From: Tubulanus polymorphus
Lineage: Eukaryota > Nemertea > Palaeonemertea > Tubulaniformes > Tubulanidae
Reading direction: 5' to 3'
DNA length: 64,000 nt
Assembly: GCF_964204645.1 (NCBI RefSeq)
Contig: NC_134031.1
Coordinates: 7,912,501 to 7,976,500 of the forward strand
Shown: piece after piece, positions 14,701-29,700 of the stretch
How positions within the stretch are numbered: position 1 is the first letter of the stretch
Layout of the letters: the number at the start of each line of letters is the position of its first letter
Notes under the pieces: model-generated
The model's input: only the letters and a program-made list of their open reading frames with translations
What the model was told of the DNA's origin: nothing
The model's database searches: none
Translations under genes and position numbers: made by a program

Positions 14701-17700
14701 AACATGACAAATCGAATCAAAAATAGTGAAACAACAAACTGATTTTAAAATGTTCCAGGGAAAAAAGACAGAGCATGAAGATGTACACCTCTTGTATCAT
14801 CGTTATGAAACATGAACTTAAATGAAAGGTTATATTAGTGTTTTTCAGAAAATGAAACTCACTTCTCTGCTTCTGCCAATTTTTCCAGTTTGAATTTTTG
14901 TGCATCTGCTGGTTTCTGGATTGTAGCCTCGAGTTCGCGTTCACGTCTGATTATCTCTTGTTCTTGCAGTTGAATCTGTTGTGACCTTTCCACGACCTTA
15001 ATCTGCATCTCTTCCTCTTTGATACGTTGTTTGGTCTTGGCGGACTGAAAAAATGAATCAGATGGTAAATTCAACTATATCCGAAAGTTTAAGACACTCA
15101 TACTGATTTACCAGGTGCGGATCCAGAGGAGGTGGGGGTTTCAGGGGTCGTGACCCCCTGCTCAGCTACCAAAAAATGTTTTAAATCATTTTCTTGAAGG
15201 AATGAACTCAAGACATATGTTGACAGTACCACATAATCGGTACAATATCATCTTGATGAAAGGTTAGTTCAATGATTACATTCTATCTTAATCTAATTTC
15301 TTACAGAGCATCTATACTACAGTGCAGTGTATAAATCAGTTAGGGACTTAGCTAGTGCACCATTTTGTAGTGTATTGATGTTATTAGTAATAAATTTTGT
15401 CTTTGTTTTCTCCAGCACTATCAGGAATTAATCAGTCAGCACTGAAAGGGTTAATATAACCAAGGAATCTGTCTCTTCATGGTGAAATAATGCAAAACTA
15501 CCAGGTACATCAGTATGAGAATCAATTTTCATGCTCATGTCAGTCCTTAGTTCAGCCCATTCTTAGCATTTTGTGAACTGGGCCATAAGGGTTCTACATA
15601 CAACTGAGAATTTCAAAAATCAAGTTCATTCCCTCAACCCGCTGAGCACCCAACAACGCAATGCACATTAATGTGTCAGATATTTCTTTTCCCCCAATCA
15701 AGGGGATTAAGGGCAGTGAGACTAGAGAAGAACCTCTGAGCCAAGAAACTCTGTGGGTGCCAGGATTCAAACAAATGAACCCTGGATTGGCAAACCCAGT
15801 GACCAGCAGGTTAAATTCTCTAGACCACTGCACCTTGAAAAAATTTAATTTAACGCACCTGTAATTCATACGCAAGTTCAGATTGGGCTTTCATCGTTTC
15901 AACTTTCTCATCATACGCCGCTTTCTTCAACTCGAAATCACGCTGAGCCTTCGCTACCTCAGTGTTGTTGACGTTTGTTGCTGCAATACGTTGTTCATTG
16001 GCAATCGCTTCCTGTTAAAAACCCAGAAAAAAAATAAAACACATTTATAACTAGGAAGCTACAGAACTTCACAAGTGGCCACCATTTTGGGAGTGAGAAA
16101 TTGATTTTCGATAGGTATCATCTGTGAATGATTCCTATGCCCCTAACATGCAAAAGTACTAGATGGATGTGGTCTGCTGATTTTGTCATAAAATTATCTT
16201 TTTTCTGACAGAGAAATAAGTGCCATAACATCTTTAGGTCCCAATAAATTGTCGAAAGTTACTTTAAAAAAATCAACATTTTCTTTGGGTAGTACCCCCA
16301 ACCCCCTCGACTCACACCTTTCAGCACTTAGTTACTGCCAATTTTGACCTCCCCACAGATAATCATTGCAACGTACAAGTTTCAGTAATACTTACCTTAA
16401 TTCCGGCATCTCTGCGTGCTTCAGCTTCACCGATACGAGCATCTCTCTTCACTTGCGCTGTACGCGCCATTCCCAATGCTTTAAGATAACCCTGAAATAC
16501 AAGATACAAATTTTTTTTTATAAATCCGAGAAACTGGACAGCAATTTTCAAACATAGTTTTCACATGCAATTGGTTTTTTTAATCAAATGAAACACACCT
16601 TGAACCGACCATTAAATACACACGCATAAAAATGGCCATTATTTAAAAGGTATTGCCTTCTCTTCGCATAAGCATTTTTGGTGCTACCCAATTTTAAGCC
16701 AGATTTTAAAGACATGAATGGAGAGAGATTAAAATCAAAAAGGTAAATTTTTGAGGCTATAGGAGGAAGCTAATGTTTCATCTTTTATTACTTAATCAAA
16801 AATCAAATAAGAATAGGAGATAACTGCTATTTGAAACAAATATTTCATCCATGAAGTACGTATGTGTGCATCAGATTACTCGTTCTTACCTGTGGCACCC
16901 ATATCGTATACAACACATTTAGGTCCCACCTAGCTACAGCCTACATACTCTATCAGGGTTTCCAGCGGTAAGGCCAGGATAAAAAGAAGTTCTAAGAAGG
17001 ACTTTTCCGGCAATTTTAGACCCAAAAGGAGGGACTTTTGGACTCGGAAAGAAGTACTTTCCAGTAAAATAAGTGCCCCCGAGGAAGTATTTTTGCAATG
17101 CACAATAGACCAGTCATACATTTCTTGTTAATTCCATAACACTTTACTGTATATTCAATCTTTCTGACAATTGAATTACCAGGAATGAGTAATAAAATAC
17201 TTCAACAGTCGAATTCGAAACTGCGCTCATAAAAATCAAACTTGGAAGGACTTTTCTATCAAAAGGAAAGGCTTTGAGTCAAAAAGAAGGACAAAGATGA
17301 TGTTTGTCCAGACTTTTTCCAAAAGAAGCACAAGGAAGGGCTTGGAAGGACCGCTGGAAACCCTATGTATGGACAGTCCCCTTCATCCCTTCAAGCTTGC
17401 TGAACTTGATGATGAAAAGGATGACTTCAGCTCGATTCCAGCAAGTAAACTAATCTTATCAAAGATCAATCGTTATTTCTGCATTGTATTCTATTAGTAA
17501 GTTCTATTCTACATGCATTACATAGTAAGGCATAATTTTGGATTTTCAAGGCATTTAAGGCATTGCTTACAGCATCATCTCTGATATCTTTCAGTGTATA
17601 GCTGACGACACTGATACCCATGTTGATCAAATCGGACGACGCAACTTCGAAAACTGCACGCGAAAACTTCTTGCGATCCTTATAGATCTCCTGTATAAAC

Positions 17701-20700
17701 GAACATCAGAATTATCGTTTAAAATCAAAAAGAAACCAGTTTAAGATACATTTAGGGTGTTCCATATGATTGGGAATTATATACAAGGATGGAAATAACT
17801 TCAAAATGAGGCATTTTGAAAATACAGTAGACCTAACATATTTCGGATCATTCGGGACGGATGAAATTCATCTGATTTATGAGAATTCAACATCATATTT
17901 CATATTTTTGTTTAGATGAACTGTAAGTAAAATCTGAATCAGATGAAACTATGGATTAAACTGATCCGGATTAAAACGATTCACTGTATATGTTAAGCCC
18001 ATTGTTCATTGCCAAACATTATCCAAGTTTTCTCTTATGCGCAATGAAAGTTTTATTCATAATGGAGTGTAATAAGATAAAATCCCACTATTTACAGATT
18101 AAAAGAATTTAAAAACCAGAATTTATTTATTAAATCTAAAATATTTAAAAGACACGACGTTTCGATCTCACCCTAGAGATCATCGTCAGGTGTGAGAAAT
18201 AGACTAAAAACAGGGGTATATATACAGAGGAGGACAGGTTAATTGAGTAAATTGGTGAGTGAGTAAGTAATTAGTGTTTGGCAAGGCATGAAGTAATATA
18301 CTTAGAAAGAATGCGGAGAAAAGCCATTATTTAAATTGGTACTAATATCTGAGTGACGAGTAATTAGGGCAGACTCAACTATGTGGCGTTTAGTGTAATT
18401 GCTGGAAGTATAAATAATTTCGGCTTTATCAAAATTAAAACGATGACCAGTGTTCCAAACGTGATTGGCTACGCCACTAGCCGGTTTTTGATTTATTATA
18501 TCCTTTTTGTGTTCCGAAATTCGAGTTTTTAATTCACGACCTGTTTCTCCAAAGTAAACGCCACATAGTTGAGTCTGCCCTAATTACTCGTCACTCAGAT
18601 ATTAGTACCAATTTAAATAATGTCCAAACACTAATTACTTACTCACTCACCAATTTACTCAATTAACCTGTCCTCCTCTGTATATATACCCCTGTTTTTA
18701 GTCTATTTCTCACACCTGACGATGATCTCTAGGGTGAGATCGAAACGTCATGTCTTTTAAATATTTTAGATTTAATAAATAAATTCTGGTTTTTAAATTC
18801 TTTTAATCTGTAAATAGTGGGATTTTATCTTATTATCCGTTCACCACGTTTGAGTGTGGTCATCGTTCTATGGAGTGTAATGTAAGTATACGGTCAAGAG
18901 CCCATCAGGCTTGCGTCACTGATGTAAGCAGCTAGCAGGACTTGAACTTATATGAAGCAGCAGCTACACAGGAAACTGTAGGCTATTTATTTGGGCTATT
19001 TATTAGTCTGATTCAACTGAAGTAAAAAGACTCAATAATTGGCAATCTTTCATATCAATCAAACTCGTATAAAATCGATAGTTCTGTCCATAGCAATTTT
19101 CAGTTTTTCTTTTCTTGCAGTCCTGTCAAGATTTTATGTGGAAAATACATGTACTAGAATAATGGAAACATTTATTCCTATTTCTTCCCCCTTCCCTTCC
19201 ATTCTAAAACATCTGCTTTTTACCCCTTTTTTCCTGAAAATATCTGTACTCCTAGTAATCAAAAGATGGGCTTAGCCTTGGCTAATTGTATATCTCAAGT
19301 TTGTTACACTGACCTCAACAGTCATGTTACCCATGATGGCTCGTTGATGTCCTTCTAATGTCTCCTGCGCGATCTGTTCGATCTGCCGTTCAGATTTTCC
19401 AAGGAATTGTTGACACGCTGCTGCTAACATGTCCTGATTCTGACCTTGAATTTTAACCTTCAAAAAAATATGGCTATTGAGTAAATCACCATCATTTCAT
19501 CAGTATTTGACAGTGATAATGATTTGGACGATATCAGACTACACCAATGAAACGCTACCGCAATGAATACAACAATTGATTTTACGTATATATAAACAAA
19601 TGGTTTTTAATGGTGGTTTCCATAGATAAGTGGTTGTCTGATATGGTTTTTAACTTTTTTGCAGTATCCCATACAGCATTTAGTGAATTATCAGTAAATG
19701 CAGACGATCAGTAGAGAAAATCAGTTAATGTTTAGTCGTCAAAGGGAATTTATGACTATCATTATCGGTATATGATCATGATCTGTCATTCACAATCTGA
19801 GCCAAAAACTATCGTTTAGGACGCCAAGCAATAAGGAACCACATCATTCCCATTTATAGCTGTCACAGTGCTATCAAACAGCAAACAAGAAGTATCCGCT
19901 CATAGTGATCAGATACCTCATAGCTTGGTAGCCGGTGATGTAGTCATGCATGGACAAACCAAAACCGAGATACACGGTTAAAATAACAGTAAACAATCTA
20001 CTAACAATTAACAACAGGATCGCTATAAAACATGCAGTGAAAATTTAATTTCAAACCAATCACACATAACTACAAGACAATTACCTGGAAGACAAATACA
20101 TTGGAACCTAACTCTATAACATTCATTGGTTTCCATAACCCCCATAAAGTGAGCTTCCATTGTAGGATATAAGATCATTCAGATAACTCAAATTTGAATT
20201 ATTCGAACAATGCACAATAACAGGAGCAAATATCATAGGTAAGGTAATGCAGGTAACAATCTGCAGCCCGGAATCACTCTCGGAGGTAGCGAACGAACCC
20301 CTAAAAGTGCCCTTCAAAAAGCCAGTGTCAACAAATTTGGGTCAAAATTCTTTCGAAATTTAGAGACAATTTTTATTTCTTTTAATGGAAATTGAAAATT
20401 ATCCATTCTTAAATACCCGAGCACTTCGTATTTGAGATATGGCCTTTTTCAACAGGAAAGTGCCCCTTTTTGTGATAGAAAGTGCCATTTTTCTTGAAAT
20501 AGAACTGTCCCTTAACATGCTCGGCTCAAGCCTGACTATGTCATTTATGGTATTTGTAGTTCATTTGTTCGGTTCACTCCGTTAGGGGTGACAATCGAAA
20601 ATTGGTAGAATAATCTATAACATATCGAATACTCGAGGGGATGGGTACAGACAGCAGATTGTTACCAGCATTAGACCATAGACATACTAGATCTCGCTAT

Positions 20701-23700
20701 GTATGTCCATGGTTAAAGGACAACAACACTGACCACACGTTATGCACTTAGCTGGATTTAACGGCTAAAAGAATTCTGAATCGATAGATTAAATATTTTA
20801 CGCTGATTAAAAATATAGCATAATTTGCATTCGCACATTATTTACTAGATACAGGAAAGAGAACCAGTAATATATTTAGCAAGAGGCACATGAATGTTGG
20901 CTTTCACCACAATTCGAGAAATTGTCCAAAAAGTTTACTGTGTACTAGTCACGGAGAGAACAATTTTTTTCTGGCTCGTTTGACCAGTGGATCACCCGCG
21001 TCAGGCATGTTTGATACATACTTTTGTCCAATTATTCATGCCTGCAATTGGTTCACTAAGATGCACTATCGACATCATGTGATTTGGTAGAAAATTGGCT
21101 CGTGTGTCCCTAGATATATACAGATATATATTTTTTACAGAAAAAGTCCTTTACGACCAGCTAGCTTGCACATGTGCCGTTTGAAACTACTAACACAAAT
21201 ACACAAATAAACAATCAACCAAAATAAAAATTCAATACTGTAAGATACATAAATAAAGTGTCAGTTATTTACATATCTTGATATTCAAGAACACAATGAA
21301 ACGCCTAATTCGTGCAATATATTACAACAAATATGAATTCACCATAGGCCAATATATATTCATGTAAAGCCACCGCCTAGGTGACTCCCGGTCAATGGGG
21401 GATTGGAGGGTTGGATGGTTGGCGAGCACTGCCTTTTACTTAAAGTGGCTTCCAATAGATTTGGCAGTTCACTAAAAGATATTTCATAACACAGTGGAGC
21501 GCTACCAGCAAATTCACTATAGTATGAAACAAAGTACATGCCCTAAAATCTCTAGATTTTCTGACAGCCAAACCCATGAGTTTGATGCATTAAATGCAAA
21601 CAGATTGATCAAAACCCCCAAGTACGTAAGTTTTATTCTGCTAACCACTCCCTTCAAGTACCGTGTTTGTACAAAGAACTATAACCACTCTCCCCAATTT
21701 ACATAGGTAGCAACTTAAGGTATGCTCGCTAGAAAAATACACCTACTATGAACTATAACATTCCGGTACATAGCACATGTACATGCATATAACCGGGGTG
21801 GCTACCATATTAAATCTTGTAATATAATGTAAATATCAATGCATAAATCATGTGGATGATAATCATGAAAATCTTCAACGTGCAAAATTGAAGAAAAACT
21901 TTTGTATGCTAAACACAACAGCATCCCTGAAACACACAGCCACCACAAAGCAAGACCATAGAATAACAGATTCAATCTATGGTGGCCACTAAATGGATAA
22001 ACTATGATAGGTTTGGCAGATTATGTATATAAACGAAAGAGCTAGAGATGGATAGAATGCTAGATTTTGATGAATGGATTTCATTGGGAGACATTTCAGT
22101 CGAGTGTGTGGTGGTATGACAGCAATTGTCCCTCTTACCTGTGCGACACCCATTACTGAGATAGGCACTCCACATTTAGTGTACACATTAGGCGTTTCAA
22201 TATTCAATGTCATCGTATTCAACGATATCCTGAATATACACGTGCATATATATGTAACATTAAAATACAATGTACAAGAGAAAACCTGCCGGACAAAATT
22301 CAACCGATAACAACAGGGAATGAAAATCGAAAATGACGAAAAAATTCGAGATGCCTAAAAGATAATCTGATGATTTTCACCTATCATGGGACCAAAAAAG
22401 CTTTTGTAGTACAAGGTGATGCAATGATATCATTGCGATAAAAGGTAGGGTTGTATTATAATTTGAGAACCAAAGGCAGGGAATAATTACAATAATAGCT
22501 GAATTCACACTAGGATTTCAGTGCGGTATTAAGCGTTCACACAATGAAATTATTTGAGGCCTATTCGCAGCTTATTCAGTTCCGTATGCCGAAAAACTTG
22601 ATCTTGGTACGGAACTGAACTGGTCGCGTATTTTCTGTAGTGTGAATGCAGATTTGGCGCTTAGCTAGCTGCGTATTTACATCCTCGTAGTACGCTACAC
22701 TCAACACTAATTACACTCCCCTCTATTGGCACATAGGGTGACTACCATACTGGGCTTAATTAGTGCTGAATTGCCAACTCTACGTGTGAATGTAACTGGT
22801 TGTGTAAGCATGCTATTTTGGTAAATTCGAAACCAGCGAAGTACGGTAATTCATAAGCGCCAAATCTAGTGTGAACGCGGCTAATATCTATCGAATCGTT
22901 TAGCGGTCGAAAAATGTTTGGTGGTAGTTGTGTGCACGAGGATGAATCCAACAAAAACTTTCACTCATCAAAACAAGTGACAATCAATAATCATATGGGA
23001 TAGACTTAACTAACACCAAGGGAAATAGAATGCCTAGTGGGACTTAATTTTGAAATGTCGTGCAAAGTTTCAACTACGCCGAGGACACTACTGAACCTAA
23101 TACGCTATAGTTTTGTCACAATATTCATATATGTTATACAGAAAATGGATTTCGAGCATCATTCAAATCGAACCTAAATTCATAACATTTCACTTTACCT
23201 ACATTTCAGGATCATTCATTGATTAAGTACCTATGAAGTTCAAATGCATAGCCTACATATCTGTATGGGCGAGGGGGAATTAAAGAGGTAATTGTACGTT
23301 TTCAATACCAGTGCCCGATCTATTTGCTTCAATGCTTCTTAGTTGGCAGTGATGTTCGGCTTCTGGCAACAGATTTTTACAAAACAATAATACACGCAGC
23401 GATCCGAAATGGCTACTGAATGAACCTCAAACATGTTTTTTGATAATTGAAAATCTGGAATATGACGTGAAGACAATATGTTTGCAAAGGGGTACTGAAA
23501 AAAGTTACTTGCTCAAGACAGCCTCCCTTGGCAGGGATTCAAACTTGATGGTATCGAGACTCGCCACGTTACAAAACCCTGGCACACTTGCCAGAGTGCT
23601 ACATGCACAGCTTAGATGATGTCATTATTAGCCAATCAGAAATCCCATTTTATTTTAGCCTATAGGTTTTTCCATCTATAGATTATCCATGAAATTTGAC

Positions 23701-26700
23701 TCAACAATTATTCAAACGACAATCTTATTGGTGCCACAAGTTTTCTTGCAGCTGTCCTGAATACCTGCCGAGGTAAGATGGCCCATAGGCAAAGGAGAGA
23801 TTTCATACATACTTAATATATGAATGATCCTTTTCATCTATCACAACGAAAGAAAATGATCTGAAGAATCGCAGAATTGCTGGAACAACAGTACACGCAT
23901 ATATTATCTTGCTGCTTTCGGACAACTAAGTTTTACCTGCGCGATGCCAACAACTCTTAGCGGGACACCTTTTGATGTATACACGGTGTCCGTATCAATT
24001 TGTAGAGTCATCGTATTCAGTGAAAGCCTACAATTTTCAATATCAAATAACTTTTCGTGACAGAAATAAATAATAACTGTTGACACCACAATTGACAAAT
24101 ACAATTGTTGCGAAAACGCTCACCAAGATCATTTTCAATGAAGAAACTTAATTAGAATCAATGTGGACACCGTACACATGAATTTTCCATGAAGATACGG
24201 AAATTCAAGGATCCAACTTATCATTATCAAAAGATATCTGTAAGGGGCTATCTAAGTCATCCAGGCTTGACAGGATGAGAAAATTCTGAATTTTTGTGGA
24301 TAAGCAGTTGCTCTCATGTGGACATCCAGACGACAGGGGTGGCATGATCTAGGCTAAAGGCCTATGCCAAATCGGAATATTTTATGGAAAAAACGGTATG
24401 ATATATATTAACAGAATATTCTATCGGATGCACGTGTTATAAACGTGTATTGACTCCAGTCATTAGTGAATTTGACAGTATTTACAGGGCTTTCTGCTGA
24501 TATAGTCAGCAATACTGGGGTCAATAAGTCTGGCATCGTGTAGATAAAATGAAATTGATGCCACATATATATGTGGATGCACCGTTCAGCCCACCGAAAG
24601 TGACAAGTATGCCACGCAATTTTGTTATCAGCACCAACAATGCAAGCGACAAATACGCTTGGAAATTAAATCAGTGTACTTTACAACCAAAACACTATTC
24701 ATCGTGAATGATATTGTAAACTAGGGGTCCAGGGACACCATGCCCACTTGGGAAGTGGTTTCAAATGCTCAACAATCTAACAATTTCAATATTCAAGGCC
24801 CCTGGTGTCCATATACAAAAACCAATGACTTTGAAACCCACCACAATCATAGAACATGTCAGCAGCTACGATTTTGTAATTGACTGTGATAACAAAATAT
24901 GCCTCGTCACCAATCTAATATGGAAATACTAAGTTACTTGACTATTCAACACCCCCAGGTGACCATATGCAAAACCCAAAGCACAATCAAACCAAAGAAA
25001 CCACAATCATAGACCATGTCATGAACTACAACTTTGCAATTTATCATGGTAACAATCTAATAAGGAAATACTAAGTTATTCTACTATTTAACGCCCCCTG
25101 GTGACCGTATAGAATAAATAATGTACTTAAAACTCACCACAATCATAGACGATGTCATGAGCTACAACTTTGCAATTGATTGTGGTAACAAAATATGCAT
25201 AAGTACGAATATAACATAGAAATACGAAGTTATTGTATTATACAAAAACCAATGACCTTGAAACTCATCAAAATCATAGACCACGTTATGGGCTACAACT
25301 TTCAAATTGATTATGGTAACACAATATGCTTAGGTATCAAAATAATGTGGAAGACCTTTTTCCCACTTACGAATGAGTAGTGATGACACCAAGATGGCCA
25401 CCATTTGCGTCATAATTGGCAGATCAAAAATAACAGGTCTCAGGTATAAAACATCCCTTTCCAAAGAATACCCATCACAAATTGCAATGAGAAATGGCAA
25501 ACCAGTAGGAAGCTACAGGACCCAGAATTCAGGCCAAAATTGACATATTTGGGCACAAAAAAGGTCACAGGACAGCCATCTTCGGTCCGATCGACCCAAT
25601 TTTTCTCATGCTGATGGGCCCTTGGGGGTACAAATATATACGAAAGATCAAGGTTATTGATCGAAGCATCCTCAAAATTTCCCTCAAAAAGTTCAAAAAT
25701 ATGTAAAAAGTGGATTTTGGCGAACAATGGCTGCCAGTCGGCCATCTTGAATCTGAGAGGGCCAGTTTTTGGTGTAACCCAAATATCAAGACATTACCTT
25801 GAAGCGTCTTCCCAAAATAACTGGATTCCGTCTACGGATGGATGGATGGACGGATGACGGACGAAAAGTGAAAGCAATAGCCCGCTGGGCCCTAAGTCCC
25901 AAGTGGGCTAAAAAACCGATAAATGTTAAGAATATTTTCTGGTACTAGGTGACAAAGGTGAAAATTGCTAGGTAGCAGTGAAATTTTCAAATAATTTTGG
26001 TGTTTCGAGAATTAGTTAGATGATTTTATGCAATAAAGCAGACAAAACAAAATATGCAGTGGGAAGCAATGTCCTCAAGCAAAAAATGAATTTCAACAAA
26101 ATAGTTCCCATGTGAACAGTCCCTTACCAAACACAGTAATTACATCACGTGATTTGCAATACAAGTACATTTATATAATTGTAGTCATGAGGAAGGTTCA
26201 GTAATAATAGAAATGAATTAAAATTCAGTTTTTAATACAGAAAGAAGATAAATTAGTCATCCATAAATTTTTAACCAGAAAACTCTTTATCAGGCATCTA
26301 GAATATTAACACGATTTCAGTTAGGCCTAATGATGGATTTCCTATATCACCAACCAATGTGTCTTTTCATTCCAGAATCCTATAACTTCAACAGCTTGAA
26401 ATTTCTGTTTTAGAGTACTTGTGAAGATATTGGTCATCCATTTCAATGGTGAAATCAAAAACAAGTCCAATAAGAACTAGGTATCATACAAATCGTATTT
26501 TAAATGACTAGCAAATATATTTGCACCCAAATTTGCGCAAGAAAGATTCTAGAAACCAAATGTAGTGGAATGTTGTTCGCAAATTTAGATGAGAATCTTT
26601 GATTTGAAGGTACAAACGTTTCAGAACTACTCAAGGAAAGGACCATCAATTATTAAATTTATGACATGAGAATGTCGTTGATTGGAATGGGCTAGGTTGT

Positions 26701-29700
26701 GTATGTGGACTAACTGCAACCGGCCTAAAAATCTTGAGGTAAAATATTAGAGATCCACCAGTAGATGAAATTTGCGAAGGCCTTTTCTTTAATAACTTGT
26801 ATAACGAGTCTATCAATATAAACATTTCAACAAAAAAAAAACACTTTTCCCTCCCCTTGGAGATGTGTTCAAAATCTGTCATCTAAGTTGAAAAGGTTGA
26901 AGAAATATGTTTTTTCCCTTAAACCCTTGAAACGTGGCGGTAAAAAATCATCATCCAAGTTATAAAGAAAAAAGCTGTAATGGTTATATACGGTATACAC
27001 GTAGCACATGAACTAAACAAGAGACGGTACATAATGCAACCATAATGCGATATTGCAGTAATATTGTATCATTAGTGGTTACTAATGGTTACCTGTGCTA
27101 TGCCTGTGACAGAGATAGGCACACCAAGACTGGTGTATACATTATCGCTTTGAATTCGTAAAGTCATTGTATTCAACGAAATCCTGGAAATTATCATAAT
27201 CAATAATCGTCATTTTTTGTTGTTTTTGCATTCAAATTTCTAATACAGTCTACCTCGGATGTAACAGTCGGGACCAGATAATTTCTACGTTATAACCGAA
27301 ATACGGTATACGTATATACCGTAGAAACTTCGTTATATCCGAATGTCATTTAAAACCATGCATGCCTATGGTGTGCATAAAAAGACTTCAATGTGTTGAA
27401 TAAACGGAGAAGAAATAATAATTATTTGCCTCCTTAAGTAATATCATACTTCTCTTGATAACTAATCACGTTTCTTTTAGAAGGCATCGTGCTGCTTTAA
27501 AACACGGGCTATGATATGCCTCTACATGTATGTAAGTGCTGTCACAGAAAGTTTTATGTTTCAATTTGTTACGTAGAGCGACATGCATATGCAAACAATT
27601 TTTCAAGTGGTCTACTCAGTTTTCAAGCTAGTGTTGGCCCAAAAAAAATATGGAAACATAAGACAAAAAGTTGGCAATCATCTTAATTTGATCAGAATTT
27701 TTACATTTGAGCAGCTCCACATAATGTCTCACGGCATCGAGTCAACAAATAAAATCCAGGACATATCGCCATCTATCGGCAATATCTTGCCGTGTATAAA
27801 CATGAAAATGGCACCAAAAATTTTTAAAAACCAATCAAGTTTCTGCAAAAATTAAGTAGAATCTGGCTATAAATGTCTTCATTCGCTTAAAACTGAAAAT
27901 AAGTTATAAAATCTTCTAGGAGTCATCAAATGAGATGATTTTTTTGTTGAACTACATCGGCCTAGCATAGGAGGAAAGTTTTTGATATGATATTTCTTAC
28001 CTCTGAAGACTTTGAATTCCGGGTAAAACGAAAACCCGACCACCGGGGATCAACAATGGTTTATTGTGACAACACCCTAAAAGAAAATAACATTGTAGGC
28101 TACTTGCTGGGATGATGGAAAGTCTTTGTCATTTCTCTTATCAGACTTTAGTCAACTCTTAAGCTAAGCATAGGTTTTTAAGCTTTACGGCCTGTTAATC
28201 TCGTCGGAACGGTCTGCAATTTTTTCATTGGGAACCTTTTCGACATGAGTTTACTTACGACCGCGCCGGATTGATCGCAGACCAATCGTATGCTGGATCG
28301 CAAGGATATAAAAATTTCTAGAAATCTATTTCTACCACCTGATCACGTCGTGGCCAATCAACAACAAGTTACACATCACATGACCTTTAAACCTGACGAT
28401 AATCAAGTCATAGTCAACCTGAGTGATCTTATTAAGTGGATATTATGCCACATCATAGCACAGGGGTTTGGCGATGGGCTTGGATTTTATTTCCGGGTTG
28501 TTGATAATCTCGCGAGAATGGCGCTAAATATGAACTGCGAATAAATTCAAAATATCACGGAAATACCTTGTGTTTATATTGTTTATTTATCCGCTATAAA
28601 GTTCTGATAAACAATTGTTCGTTAAGGATCATTACCAGACGGTCGTCACGCTTTACTATATAAAATCACAAGGGATGAAACGCAGTTCAAGTCGTGCCAG
28701 CCAGAAAGTTGGGACAGTCACGTGACTTAACGCTTCTTATTTGACTGAACGCGAACCTGAAGCATATAAGATGGAAACTATGATACGAAAAATGTTTGAG
28801 AATAACTTACATTCAAATGCATTTTTTGACTATGAATTATATATTTCATCATAATTTATTCTTTATAAGTTATTTATTTCATATGAATCATAATCTGACA
28901 ATTGATATCGGTCTGTGAATATGTTAACTTTTCGTGTTGAAGTTTTAAATGCGATGACATCATCAGAATGTCACGTGACTGTCCCAACTTTCTGGCTGAA
29001 AATTTAAGTACAGCGGAGGCCTGGCGTTTCATCCCTTGTGATTTTATATAGTAAAGCGTGACGACCGTCTGATAATGATCCTTAACGACCAATTGTTTAT
29101 CAGAACTTTATAGCGGATAAATAAACAATATAAACACAAGGTATTTCCGTGATATTTTGAATTTATTCGCAGTTCATATTTAGCGCCATTCTCGCGAGAT
29201 TATCAACAACCCGGAAATAAAATCCAAGCCCATCGCCAAACCCCTGTGCATCATAGTGTATAATCATCGTAAACGTTATTATGCAGCTGTTTATCCACTT
29301 CCTATAATTTTCTATGTCAACTAAGATATTCATTATTTCTTTATAAGTGTAGTTATCCCAGCTTGGCAGAAGTTTATGAGAGAAATAACTTGAACTTGAA
29401 CTTTGAAAATATCTGCAGTAGGGCAATTGGCCATGGCAATCAAAAATTGCTTCCAACGCACCTGCATTGTAACGAAGGTAGATCAGGGCCTAACCATAGA
29501 ACTATAAGCAAAAGGGAAAGCTGACTCCGTGATGTCACTATACATTTGCCTTTGCTATCTGCGAAATTGATCAGCGCCCGACCGGAGGTGATAAACAATA
29601 GATTCTCAGAAATGTTTTGAAGATACTTTCTCTGCGAGCATTCGGGCCTACTGTTTTTCAAGATTTCGTATCAAACTAATCAATGAAAAACGCTTAATTA

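Noticed and set aside
22074-22310. Plus-strand ORF over the flotillin alternative exon
   Set aside because: It is a shadow of exon 3c, whose minus-strand frame matches the SPFH family.
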